Assembly: GCF_001975705.1 (NCBI RefSeq)
Contig: NZ_CP015094.1
Location: 1-64,000 of the forward strand
From: Salipiger abyssi
GTDB lineage: Bacteria; Pseudomonadota; Alphaproteobacteria; Rhodobacterales; Rhodobacteraceae
DNA length: 64,000 nt
Direction of reading: 5' to 3'
The translations under genes and the position numbers were made by a program. The notes beneath the pieces were generated by a model. The model ran no database searches. It was not told the origin of the DNA and worked only from the letters and a program-made list of their open reading frames with translations. The stretch's first letter is position 1. Each line of letters begins with the position of its first letter. This document shows, piece by piece, positions 7,775 through 16,266 of this stretch.

Positions 7775-8823
7775 AGCTTCTGGTCACCGGCGGGGCCGGG
7801 TTCATCGGATCGGCTGTGGTGCGCCAGGCGGTGGCGCAGGGACATGAGGTGGTCAATCTCGACGCGCTGACCTATGCCGCCTGTCTGGACAATGTGGCCT
7901 CGGTCGCCGACAGCCCGCTCTACAGTTTCGAACAGGCCGATATCCGCGATGCGGCGGCGGTCGAGGCCTGCCTGGCCCGCCATGCGCCCGATGCCGTGAT
8001 GCATCTGGCCGCGGAATCCCATGTCGACCGCTCGATCGACGGGCCGGGCGTGTTCATCGAGACCAATGTGATGGGCACCTACAACCTGCTGCAATCGGCC
8101 CGCGCGCTCTGGGAGCGCAAGGGCCGTCCGGAGAGCTTCCGCTTCCATCATATCTCCACGGACGAGGTCTTCGGCTCGCTGCCCGCCGATCCGGAGGTGC
8201 AGTTCACCGAAGACACCCCCTACGATCCGCGGTCTCCCTATTCCGCCTCCAAGGCCAGCTCGGACCATCTGGTGCGCGCCTGGCACGAGACCTACGGGCT
8301 GCCGGTGGTGCTGACCAATTGCTCGAACAATTACGGCCCCTACCATTTCCCCGAAAAGCTGATCCCGGTGATCATCCTCAACGCGCTGGCGGGCAAGTCG
8401 CTGCCGATCTACGGCGACGGCTCCAACGTGCGCGACTGGCTGTATGTCGAGGATCACGCCGATGCGCTGCTGACCGTGCTCGGCCGCGGCGCGGTGGGCC
8501 GCTCCTACAATATCGGCGGCGAGAACGAACGCAGCAATCTCGAGCTGGTCGAGACGCTTTGCGCCATTCTCGACCGGCTGCGCCCGCGCGCCGACGGCGC
8601 GTCCTACACGGCGCAGATCACCTTCGTCACCGACCGCCCGGGTCATGATGCGCGCTACGCGATCGACCCGACCCGGATCCGCACGGAACTGGGCTGGCGG
8701 CCCAGCGTCACCATCGAGGAGGGGCTGGAGCGCACCGTGCGCTGGTATCTGGACAACGAAGCCTGGTGGCGCCCGCTGCAAAGCCGTGACGGCGTCGGGA
8801 CGCGGATCGGCACCAAGGCCTGA
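7771..8823 (+). CDS. rmlB: dTDP-glucose 4,6-dehydratase
   Basis: Second enzyme of dTDP-rhamnose synthesis: NAD-dependent conversion of dTDP-glucose to dTDP-4-keto-6-deoxyglucose. An extended short-chain dehydrogenase of 350 residues with the Rossmann motif [12 protein letters not shown] at residues 6-17, [23 protein letters not shown] (catalytic T-D-E triad) and [15 protein letters not shown] (catalytic Y and K). [17 protein letters not shown] is the substrate-binding block typical of RmlB. Starts inside the rmlC stop codon, so the two are probably translationally coupled. Confidence 0.96.
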   Translation: MKLLVTGGAGFIGSAVVRQAVAQGHEVVNLDALTYAACLDNVASVADSPLYSFEQADIRDAAAVEACLARHAPDAVMHLAAESHVDRSIDGPGVFIETNVMGTYNLLQSARALWERKGRPESFRFHHISTDEVFGSLPADPEVQFTEDTPYDPRSPYSASKASSDHLVRAWHETYGLPVVLTNCSNNYGPYHFPEKLIPVIILNALAGKSLPIYGDGSNVRDWLYVEDHADALLTVLGRGAVGRSYNIGGENERSNLELVETLCAILDRLRPRADGASYTAQITFVTDRPGHDARYAIDPTRIRTELGWRPSVTIEEGLERTVRWYLDNEAWWRPLQSRDGVGTRIGTKA

Positions 8824-8840
8824 CAGGCAGGGAGTATGCG

Positions 8841-9713
8841 ATGACGTTTCTCGTCTTCGGAGAGACCGGACAGGTCGGCCGCGAGCTGCGCCGGGCCGCA
8901 GATGCGGCCGGGCAGACGCTCGAAGTGCACGGCCGCGACACGGCGGATTTCACCGACCCTGAGGCCTGCGCGGCCCTCGTCGCCGCCAGCGATGCGCGGG
9001 CGGTGATCAATGCGGTGGCCTATACCGCGGTGGACAAGGCCGAGGAGGACGAGCCGCGCGCGCGGCTGGTCAATGGCGACACCCCCGGCGCCATCGCCCG
9101 CGCGGCGGCGGCCAAGGGCATCCCGCTGGTGCATATCTCCACCGATTACGTTTTCGACGGGACCGGAGAGACCCCCTTCGCGCCGGATCACCCCACCGGT
9201 CCGCTCGGCGCCTATGGCCGGACGAAACGTGCCGGCGAAGAGGCGATCCGCGCCGCCGGCGGGGCACATGCGATCCTGCGCACCTCCTGGGTGGTCTCTG
9301 CCCATGGCCATAATTTCGTGAAGACCATGCTGCGGCTCGGCGCCGAGCGCGACCGGCTCACCATCGTGGCCGATCAGGTGGGCGGGCCGACCTGCGCCGC
9401 CGATATCGCCGCCGCCTGCCTGGAGATCGCCGGGCAGCTCGCGGCCGATCCGGACAAGAGCGGCAGCTATCATTTCTCCGGTGCGCCGGATGTGAGCTGG
9501 GCCGGGTTCGCGCGCGAGATCTTCGCCCTGGCCGGGCTGGATTGCGCGGTGGAGGACATTCCCACCAGCGCCTATCCCACCCCGGCGGCGCGACCGCTGA
9601 ACTCGCGCATGGACAACAGCCTGACCGAGTCCGTTTTCGGCATCGCCCGTCCGGACTGGCGGTCCGGGCTGCGGTCGATCCTCGACGAGCTGGGCGCACT
9701 GAAGACTTCCTGA
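8841..9713 (+). CDS. rmlD: dTDP-4-dehydrorhamnose reductase
   Basis: Last enzyme of the pathway: NAD(P)H-dependent reduction to dTDP-L-rhamnose. The 290-residue product begins [16 protein letters not shown] with the GxxGxxG nucleotide motif, then [23 protein letters not shown] and [12 protein letters not shown] with catalytic Y and [11 protein letters not shown] near the C-terminus is the conserved substrate-binding block. It follows rmlB by 17 bp with a GGGAG ribosome site. Its end is 23 bp from rmlA. Confidence 0.95.
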   Translation: MTFLVFGETGQVGRELRRAADAAGQTLEVHGRDTADFTDPEACAALVAASDARAVINAVAYTAVDKAEEDEPRARLVNGDTPGAIARAAAAKGIPLVHISTDYVFDGTGETPFAPDHPTGPLGAYGRTKRAGEEAIRAAGGAHAILRTSWVVSAHGHNFVKTMLRLGAERDRLTIVADQVGGPTCAADIAAACLEIAGQLAADPDKSGSYHFSGAPDVSWAGFAREIFALAGLDCAVEDIPTSAYPTPAARPLNSRMDNSLTESVFGIARPDWRSGLRSILDELGALKTS

Positions 9714-9736
9714 CCGCAACAAAGAAGGACAGACCC

Positions 9737-10612
9737 ATGACCCAACGCAAGGGCATCATTCTGGCGGGCGGCTCGGGCACCCGGCTTTACCCGATCACCA
9801 TCGGCGTCTCGAAGCAGCTGCTGCCGGTCTACGACAAGCCGATGATCTATTATCCGCTGAGCGTGCTGATGCTGGCCGGGATCCGCGAGATTGCGGTGAT
9901 CACCACGCCGCAGGATCAGGAACAGTTCCAGCGCACGCTGGGCGACGGCTCGCAATGGGGGCTGTCGCTGACCTATATCGTGCAGCCCAGCCCCGATGGC
10001 CTGGCCCAGGCCTATCTCCTGGCGGAAGAGTTCCTGGCCGGCGCCCCGAGCGCCATGGTGCTCGGCGACAATATCTTCTTCGGCCACGGCCTGTCGGCGC
10101 TGCTGCGCGATGCCGATGTGCAGGGCGCGGGCGGCACCGTCTTCGGCTACCGGGTCGCCGATCCGGAACGCTACGGTGTGGTGGCCTTCGATGCCGATGG
10201 GCAGGTGACCGAGATCATCGAAAAGCCCGAGGTGCCGCCGTCCTCCTATGCGGTGACGGGGCTGTATTTCCTCGACGGCACGGCGCCGCACCGGGCGCGG
10301 GAGGTCACGCCCTCGGCGCGCGGCGAGCTGGAGATCACCACGCTGCTGGAAATGTATCTGGCCGAGGGCGCACTGACCGTGCAGCAGATGGGCCGCGGCT
10401 ATGCCTGGCTCGACACCGGCACCCATGGCTCGCTGCTCGATGCGGGCAATTTCGTACGCACGCTGGAGCATCGCCAGGGTCTCCAGACCGGCAGCCCCGA
10501 CGAGATCGCCTTCGATCAGGGCTGGATCAGCGCCGCCGCGCTGGAGGAGCGGGCCGCGAAGTTCCGCAAGAACGCCTATGGCGAGTATCTTCTGGGGCTG
10601 CTGAAGGGCTAG
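9737..10612 (+). CDS. rmlA: Glucose-1-phosphate thymidylyltransferase
   Basis: First enzyme of the pathway: couples glucose-1-phosphate with dTTP to give dTDP-glucose. The 291-residue protein carries the nucleotidyltransferase signature [14 protein letters not shown] (residues 8-21), then [26 protein letters not shown] with the metal-binding D, and [22 protein letters not shown] is the usual C-terminal block. ATG 9737 is preceded by AAGGAC; the frame is open further upstream but only as an overlap with rmlD. It is the last gene of the rmlCBDA operon and ends 2 bp from the convergent sulfotransferase-like gene. Confidence 0.96.
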   Translation: MTQRKGIILAGGSGTRLYPITIGVSKQLLPVYDKPMIYYPLSVLMLAGIREIAVITTPQDQEQFQRTLGDGSQWGLSLTYIVQPSPDGLAQAYLLAEEFLAGAPSAMVLGDNIFFGHGLSALLRDADVQGAGGTVFGYRVADPERYGVVAFDADGQVTEIIEKPEVPPSSYAVTGLYFLDGTAPHRAREVTPSARGELEITTLLEMYLAEGALTVQQMGRGYAWLDTGTHGSLLDAGNFVRTLEHRQGLQTGSPDEIAFDQGWISAAALEERAAKFRKNAYGEYLLGLLKG

Positions 10613-10614
10613 GC

Positions 10615-11562
10615 TCAGCCGGGCAGCGGCGGGTAACGCAGGCGCTTGCACAGCTCGGCATAGGCCGGGCTGGTGGCGCTCTGCTCGGCAATCTCATCGG
10701 GGATGTCCCGTGCCGGGCGGGCGGCGATCTCGTCGCTGGAGCGGCCGCTGTCGCCGGACATGTGGATCGCCATGACCAGCGCCGAACTCTGCGCGTCGTA
10801 GCGCAGCTCGAGGCTGCGGCAGATATTTTCCAGCACGGTTTCCGGCGTATCGACGAAATCCTCGTAATAGACGATCGGGCAGGTGGCGTTGTCGTCGAGG
10901 AAAGCGAGGTAGCGCCGGGCATATTCCTCCAGGGTCGCCGGCGCGAACTGGATCCAGCCGGCGGCTTTCAGCGACAGGAACGAGCTCATCGGATGGCGCA
11001 CGCTGATCAGCGGCAGCACGGCATAGTCCCGTGACAGCATCTCCTGCACGGCGGGCCGCGCGCGCCAGTCGGCGGCGGTGCAATAATGCGAATGGGAATG
11101 CTCGCGCAGGATCAGGCGCTGGCCCGCGCGCTTCAGCGCCGCGTGCAGCGGCGCCAGCCCGCCGAGAAAGATCTCGACGGCCAACGCGTCGGAAATCCCC
11201 TGGCGCCCGTAGCGCATCTGCTTGATGAGATCGGTGGGGGCGAATTTCGACGGGGTCGTCATATGGTTCACGCTCAGCGGATCGATCTCGCTGAGCAGCA
11301 CCGCATTGGGCATCGCCGCCAGGCATTTCGAGATGATCGTGCCGCCGGTGCAGGCGAAATGCTTGAGCAACCGGATCGGGGCGGCATTCTGCGCCTCGGT
11401 CTGTGCCTGGAGCTGGTGCAGCTGGTCGAGCAGGCTCTGCAACGGCAGGGCAGGGGCGGTGCCGGTGCCGCGCTCCTGCGGGCCCGCATGGCTGCGGATC
11501 AGCTGCGCCGCCTCGTCTAGCTCCTGGCGGAGCCTGTCATATTGACTGTCGCTCGCGGTCAT
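10615..11562 (-). CDS. Sulfotransferase-like P-loop protein, paralogue 1
   Basis: Probably transfers sulfate from PAPS to a sugar or glycan. An N-terminal helical stretch (1-75, possibly a short coiled coil) precedes HFACTGGTIISKCLAAMP, taken as the 5'-phosphosulfate loop. SVRHPMSSFLSL has the R and S spacing of the 3'-phosphate motif. It shares FACxGGT, LSExxP, the HSHxx block, YEDF and SGDSGR with the protein at 19895-20707, so the two are paralogues. 315 residues from ATG 11562, which overlaps the stop of the preceding coiled-coil gene (ATGA). The fold assignment is a family inference. A much longer upstream open frame is a shadow of the neighbouring gene. Confidence 0.68.
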   Translation of the reverse strand: MTASDSQYDRLRQELDEAAQLIRSHAGPQERGTGTAPALPLQSLLDQLHQLQAQTEAQNAAPIRLLKHFACTGGTIISKCLAAMPNAVLLSEIDPLSVNHMTTPSKFAPTDLIKQMRYGRQGISDALAVEIFLGGLAPLHAALKRAGQRLILREHSHSHYCTAADWRARPAVQEMLSRDYAVLPLISVRHPMSSFLSLKAAGWIQFAPATLEEYARRYLAFLDDNATCPIVYYEDFVDTPETVLENICRSLELRYDAQSSALVMAIHMSGDSGRSSDEIAARPARDIPDEIAEQSATSPAYAELCKRLRYPPLPG

Positions 11563-13418
11563 TTCGCCTTTTTCGCCCGTGTCGCGGGTTTGCGCTTGGC
11601 GGCGCTCTTGCGTTTCGGCGCGGTTTTGCGCTCCTCCGGGATCTGCGGCGCGGTGCCGGTCTCTTGCGCGGGCGGCTCCGTGAGCGACAGCGCCTTGAGA
11701 TGCTGCGAGGCGTCTTCGAGCCGTGCGGCGAGCAGGGCGATCAGCCGGTCCTGCTGGGCCTTTTGTTCCTGCAAGGCGGCATGACTTTGCTGCAAGTCGC
11801 GCAGATCGTTGCCGCAGATCGTCTGCATCCGCAGCGCCAGGCTCAGATCGGTCTTGCCCTGACGGTACTGTGCTTCGCGCTGCTGTGCCTGCTTTTCCAG
11901 TGCTGCGATCTTGTCGCCGAGCGTCTGTTCGCGGGTCTCGGCGTCCTTGGCGGCGCGGCTGGCCTCGTCTTCGATCTCCTTGATGCGCTTGGCGCGCCAG
12001 TCCGCGGTGGCGGTCAGGTCCTTGAGGGACTGCTCGCGGTCCGCAAGCGTCTTGGCGGTCTCGGTGGCCTTCTGTTCCAGCTCCTTGATGCGCTTGGCGC
12101 GGGTTTCCGCGGTCTCGGTGAGCGTCCGGTGCTCGGCTTCGAGCGTGTCGAGACGTTTCTGCCGGTCGCTGGCGGCGGCCTCGAGCTCGGCGATCCTCTT
12201 GGTGCGGGTCTCGGCCGTCTGGGTCAGCTCGTCGATCTGTGCCGTGAGCGCGGTCTCGCGGGTTTCGGTCTCCGCGGCGGCGGTGACGGCGGCCGCCTCG
12301 AGCTCGGCGATCCGGGTGGCGCGGGCTTCCGCATCCCCGGTCAGCTCGTCGATCCGCGCCGCGAGTGCGGCCTCGCGGCCCTCGGCCTCCTTGGCCGTCC
12401 GGGCAGCGTCGTCCTCGAGCTCCTTGATGCGATTGGAACGCCAGTCCGCGGTGGCGGTCAGATCCTTGAGGGCCTGTTCGCGATCCGCAAGTGTCTGGGC
12501 GGTCTCGGTGGCGCCAGCTTCCAGCTCTTTGATGCGTTTGGCGCGCGCGTCCGCGGTGGCGGTCAGATCCCTGAGGGATGTTTCCAGCGTATCGATGCGG
12601 GTTTTGGCCTCCTTGGCCGCCCGGGCGGCGTCTTCTTCGAGTTCCTTGATGCGCTTGGCGCGCCAGTCCGCGGTTGCGGTCAGATCCTTGAGGGCGGTTT
12701 CCAGCGTGTCGACATCTTTGTCGCGTTTCGCGGCGGCGGCCTCGAGCGCCGCCACATGCTCCCGCTGCTCCGCGAGCTGCTGTTCCAGGGCGGCGGCGGC
12801 ACGCGCCTGACGGTCGATCCCGAAGCGCCGGACCGGCCAGTCCGGATCGGACAGATCCGTTTCCAGAACGGTGAACCCCTGGCCGGTCAGCTGCTCGCTC
12901 AGCGCGGCCATGGTCTGACCATCGGCAAACAGCGCCTCCTGGCTGGTGCGGATGTCGATCCGGGAGAAGCCCGCCAGAAGATCCAGCGCCTGCAACGCGG
13001 CGAGAAACCCGGCATCGGCGCCCGGGGCATCGAGAACCAGCCGGCGCGGCTCGGGCAGGGGGGCCAGGCTGTCTATCAGGCTCTGCGCCGTCATCGCCGG
13101 CACCGAGGGGCGGCGCAGGATGCGGAAGCCGGGATACAGCTCTTGCAGGCCGGTCGGGTCGGCGGTGCTGGACAGGGCGGGGATATTGAAGACCCGGAGA
13201 TCGGCCTCTCCGTCCTCCGCGGCCAGGGCGGCGTGCAGGATCCGGATATGCGCCGCATCGCCGGTCTGCCGCTCGAGATCCCGCACCCGCGCCGGATCGG
13301 CCTCGACGATGGCGATCTGCGTGTCCGTCCGGGCCTTGCAATCGGCCAGGTCCAGGAGCGGGCCGGAGCCCAGATGCAGGATGCTCCCGAAAGGAGCGTC
13401 GTCCGGAGAAACGGCCAC
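11559..13418 (-). CDS. Methyltransferase-like domain fused to a long coiled coil
   Basis: A 619-residue protein with two parts. Residues about 1-215 look like a Rossmann-type methyltransferase of FkbM flavour (ILHLGSGPLLDLA; IAIVEADPARV; LVLDAPGADAGFLAAL), although the glycine motif is weak. Residues about 225-560 are an uninterrupted coiled coil built of near-repeats of LKDLTATADWRAKRIKELE and relatives. The tail is strongly basic (lysine/arginine/alanine). Start: GTG 13418, with AAGGAA 10 bp upstream and only 4 bp after the preceding gene. The plan recalls WbdD, in which a coiled coil sets O-antigen chain length; that is an analogy, and activity is unproven. Confidence 0.6.
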   Translation of the reverse strand: MAVSPDDAPFGSILHLGSGPLLDLADCKARTDTQIAIVEADPARVRDLERQTGDAAHIRILHAALAAEDGEADLRVFNIPALSSTADPTGLQELYPGFRILRRPSVPAMTAQSLIDSLAPLPEPRRLVLDAPGADAGFLAALQALDLLAGFSRIDIRTSQEALFADGQTMAALSEQLTGQGFTVLETDLSDPDWPVRRFGIDRQARAAAALEQQLAEQREHVAALEAAAAKRDKDVDTLETALKDLTATADWRAKRIKELEEDAARAAKEAKTRIDTLETSLRDLTATADARAKRIKELEAGATETAQTLADREQALKDLTATADWRSNRIKELEDDAARTAKEAEGREAALAARIDELTGDAEARATRIAELEAAAVTAAAETETRETALTAQIDELTQTAETRTKRIAELEAAASDRQKRLDTLEAEHRTLTETAETRAKRIKELEQKATETAKTLADREQSLKDLTATADWRAKRIKEIEDEASRAAKDAETREQTLGDKIAALEKQAQQREAQYRQGKTDLSLALRMQTICGNDLRDLQQSHAALQEQKAQQDRLIALLAARLEDASQHLKALSLTEPPAQETGTAPQIPEERKTAPKRKSAAKRKPATRAKKAK

Positions 13419-13422
13419 GGGA

Positions 13423-15108
13423 TCAGTGTTCCTTGTGTTTGGTGCGGCCCAGCAGAGTGTTGGCGGCACGCAGCGGTTCCGTGATCTTCCAGGACCGCGA
13501 GGCGAGCAGCTTGCCATATTCCTTCGAGAGATCCTCGAGGCTCTGGCGCAGCGCCAGTTCGCGCTGCTCGGCCTGTTTCAGGATCCCGTCCCAATGGTCG
13601 CGGGCGCTGTCCAGCTCTTTTGCAAGCGCGGCGGCCTGCGCGGCATGATGGGCGTTTTGCGCGGTGAGCGATGCCAGCGCCGATTCCAGCTCCGCGACGG
13701 TCTGCCGGGCGGTCTCGGCTTCGCTCTGTGCGTTCTGGATCCTGCGCACCATCTCGTCGGACTGTACCTGACGCTGTTGGGCGCCGTCCTGCCGCAGTTT
13801 CGCCAGTTCGGCAGACAGCTCGGTGAGCTCGGTCTCCTGCCGGGCAACGGTCTGCCGCGCGGCGTGCAGTTTCCGGGTCATGTCGTCGGCCATGTCGCGA
13901 CGCTGCCGGTCGCCGCTCTCGCGCAGGGCGGCGCGCTCCGCCGTCAGCCCGGCGATGTCCTCCGCCCGGTCGCGCAGCTGCTGCTCCTTTGCCTCGGTTT
14001 CGCGTTGCAGCTCGGCGATATGACCGAGCAGCAGGTCGCGCTCGGCGCTCAGTTGCGCCTGGCTGCGCTCCTGTTGGGCGAGGGTTTCGGCAAAGCGTGT
14101 CTCTGCCTTGGCGAGGGTCTTTTTCCAGGTCTCCACCGACCCGTTGGCCTCCAGCAACTGGCGGCGCAGGGTGTCGGCGGTGCCGGACTGGCCGAGCACC
14201 TCGGCATGCAGTTCGGCGATATGACCGAGCAGCAGGTCGCGCTCGGCGCTCAGCTGCGCCTGGCTGCGCTCCTGTTGGGCGAGGGCTTCGGCAAAGCGCG
14301 TCTCTGCCTTGGCGAGGGTCTTTTTCCAGGTCTCCACCGACCCGTTGGCCTCCAGCAGCTGGCGGCGCAGGGTGTCGGCGGTGCCGGACTGGCCGAGCAC
14401 CTCGTCATGCAGCTCTGCGACATGGCCGAGCAGCAGGTCGCGTTCGGCGGCGATCGCATCCGCCCGGCCCTCCGCATCGGCCTTGCCGGCCTGAAGCATG
14501 GCGGTCGTCTCGTTCAGCGCCTGCCAGGCCCGGACCGCGGCGTCGACCTCCGCAAGCGAGGGCACGCGCTGTGGCGCGGGCAGGCTGCTGGCCTCCAGAT
14601 CCATGTCCAGCGCGGCGGCCTCCGGCGCGGCGGCGAGGGCCTGGTCCGCCAGCAGGGCGAAGATGTCGGAGGCGGCCTCCGGCATCTCCGCCGGTTCGGT
14701 CAGCGCCTCGGCTCCGAGCAGCGCGGTGAGCCGGGTCAGCGCCCCGGCCTCGCTCCGCAGCAGCGCCGCCTCCTCGAGCAGCAGCACGTTGCGGCGCGCC
14801 TGGCGCCAGGTTGCGAGGATCTGGGAGCAGGCCTCCTGCCATTCCGCCAGACCGTCGCTCGCGGAGCGCCCGTCCCTCAGGGCGGATTGCAGGAAATGCC
14901 GCGCGTTGCGGTGCAGGATGACCAGCGGCTCGCCTGCCGCCAGCGCCTCGGCGCAGCGCTCCGGCGAAAAGGCGAAGACATCGAGCGCCCGGTCGGCGCT
15001 CTGCCGGAACCGGGCCTGGCAGCGCTCTCGGTCTATGCCGGCCATGTACGCGATCCGGAGGGGCTTGGTGCCGGGCCGGGACGGCGCCTGATCGGACGGT
15101 GGGCACAT
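13423..15108 (-). CDS. Coiled-coil protein with internal tandem repeat, unknown function
   Basis: Not assigned to a known family. Of 561 residues, about 1-185 form a globular region (LRIAYMAGIDRERCQARFRQSA; PLVILHRNARHFLQ) rich in alanine and leucine. Residues about 215-545 are coiled coil. Within it a 67-residue unit beginning AERDLLLGH is repeated twice in full and started a third time. The start ATG 15108 has AGAGAG nearby. It is followed after 4 bp by the methyltransferase/coiled-coil gene, and the two probably work together in the polysaccharide operon. Weak resemblance of the C-terminal end (SRSWKITEPLRA) to glycosyltransferase-linked tails in surface-polysaccharide proteins is noted. 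Confidence 0.65.
   Translation of the reverse strand: MCPPSDQAPSRPGTKPLRIAYMAGIDRERCQARFRQSADRALDVFAFSPERCAEALAAGEPLVILHRNARHFLQSALRDGRSASDGLAEWQEACSQILATWRQARRNVLLLEEAALLRSEAGALTRLTALLGAEALTEPAEMPEAASDIFALLADQALAAAPEAAALDMDLEASSLPAPQRVPSLAEVDAAVRAWQALNETTAMLQAGKADAEGRADAIAAERDLLLGHVAELHDEVLGQSGTADTLRRQLLEANGSVETWKKTLAKAETRFAEALAQQERSQAQLSAERDLLLGHIAELHAEVLGQSGTADTLRRQLLEANGSVETWKKTLAKAETRFAETLAQQERSQAQLSAERDLLLGHIAELQRETEAKEQQLRDRAEDIAGLTAERAALRESGDRQRRDMADDMTRKLHAARQTVARQETELTELSAELAKLRQDGAQQRQVQSDEMVRRIQNAQSEAETARQTVAELESALASLTAQNAHHAAQAAALAKELDSARDHWDGILKQAEQRELALRQSLEDLSKEYGKLLASRSWKITEPLRAANTLLGRTKHKEH
14004..14449. repeat. 201-bp in-frame tandem repeat inside the coiled-coil gene
   Basis: Unit 1 at 14020-14220 and unit 2 at 14221-14421 differ at only about nine positions; a partial third unit starts at 14422. 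The period is 201 bp = 67 codons, so gain or loss of a unit keeps the frame. A coiled coil with heptad register tolerates such length changes. The high identity points to a recent duplication or ongoing homogenisation. Confidence 0.88.
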
Positions 15109-15215
15109 GAAGCGTCGTCTCTCTTAAACAAGGTCTTTCTGGGCGGAACGGTCGCCTGAAGACCTTCCTACCGGGTTAAAAACCCTTGCGCCAGTGCTGC
15201 ATGCGCCGAGTCACG

Positions 15216-16262
15216 TCAGGGCAGGGGGGCGGGTTTCTCCTCGACGATCGCCGTCAGCTCGTCGGACAACCGCTCGTAAAATCCGATGCGTTCGTCGAGG
15301 AAATCGTCGAATTTGCGGAAGCGCTCGTACAGCCCGGCCTGCGCCTCGGCATAGGCCTCGAACGTGGCGGCGGTCGGCTTGAATCCGGTGATCTTCTTGG
15401 CCGCATCGGCGGGGGAGAGCTCGAAGAGGTTGAGGCAGGAGCCCGCCGGCGCGAATTCGTGGATGCGATGCGAGGCCGGGGCCCAGATCAGCGGCAGGCC
15501 GCGACAGGCATAGGCGTCGAAGATCTTTTCCGAGATGTAGTTGCGCTGGCTGGTGTTCTCGATGGCCGAGACGATATAGCTCTTGCCCTGAAGCGTCAGC
15601 AGCTTGTCCAGATGCCAGTCGGGCAGCTCCTGGCGGGTGACCTTGGCGCCCCAGCCCTGACCGACCCGCATGGTGCCCTTGTCGGGCATCGCCTTGGCGA
15701 CGTCGGTGCGGTAGACCGAGAGGCCGTAGGTCTCGATATCGGGGTGGGCGATGCTGTATTTCTTCACCAGATCGCGGTTCTCGGCAAAGAACGCATAGCG
15801 GATGCCGGCCTGTTTCCAGATCTCGGCGAAGGCCCCGGGTGCCATGGCGGCATTGCGGCCGAACTCATAGGCGTAGCGCAGGTAGTATTCGTCTTCGGTG
15901 GTCAGGAAATAGGGCAGCGAGCGGAACTCGTAGACCTTCGAGGTGTGGTGGTTGATGGCGGAGAACGCAAAGGCGTGGTCGCCGGTCTTGCGGATATTGT
16001 GCCGCTTGCGGAAATCGCCGCTGTTGGTCGTGTCCCAGAGCGGCTCCTCGGAGACCACCACCAGCCGCAGGGCGGGGTTGGCCTTGACCAGCCTGGCCAG
16101 CTCCTCGGCGTTCTCGTCGATGTTCAGCACATAGCCGAACAGGATGACATCCGCCTTTTCGGGCGTGTCGACATAGTCGAAGCGCTGCCGGAACAGGCGT
16201 TTGTAGGGCTCGTAGGCGAACGGCGTGCGATGCGCATGCCGGCCCATAATGTGAATGCGCAT
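15216..16262 (-). CDS. GT10-like (fucosyltransferase-type) glycosyltransferase, copy 1
   Basis: Probably transfers L-fucose from GDP-fucose, whose biosynthesis genes lie close by. The 348-residue protein has the hallmark C-terminal block of family GT10 at residues about 232-250 (SAIENTSQRNYISEKIFDAY), followed by RGLPLIWAP. The N-terminal half (LVVVSEEPLWDT; INHHTSKVYEF) is shared with the second copy at 27709-28749. ATG 16262 lies 4 bp after the stop of the exostosin-like gene, so both are in one operon. It is followed by a 107-bp gap before the coiled-coil gene, in which no further gene was seen. Confidence 0.78.
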   Translation of the reverse strand: MRIHIMGRHAHRTPFAYEPYKRLFRQRFDYVDTPEKADVILFGYVLNIDENAEELARLVKANPALRLVVVSEEPLWDTTNSGDFRKRHNIRKTGDHAFAFSAINHHTSKVYEFRSLPYFLTTEDEYYLRYAYEFGRNAAMAPGAFAEIWKQAGIRYAFFAENRDLVKKYSIAHPDIETYGLSVYRTDVAKAMPDKGTMRVGQGWGAKVTRQELPDWHLDKLLTLQGKSYIVSAIENTSQRNYISEKIFDAYACRGLPLIWAPASHRIHEFAPAGSCLNLFELSPADAAKKITGFKPTAATFEAYAEAQAGLYERFRKFDDFLDERIGFYERLSDELTAIVEEKPAPLP

Positions 16263-16266
16263 GGTG

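Noticed and set aside
11563..13341. Extension of the first sulfotransferase-like frame to 908 codons
   Set aside because: The extra N-terminal part is the out-of-frame reading of the methyltransferase/coiled-coil gene; ATG 11562 in the ATGA overlap is the natural start.
11403..15159. Large plus-strand open frames opposite the coiled-coil genes
   Set aside because: Antisense of heptad repeats rich in Ala/Glu/Leu codons; the minus-strand frames have coupled starts, sensible domains and ribosome sites.
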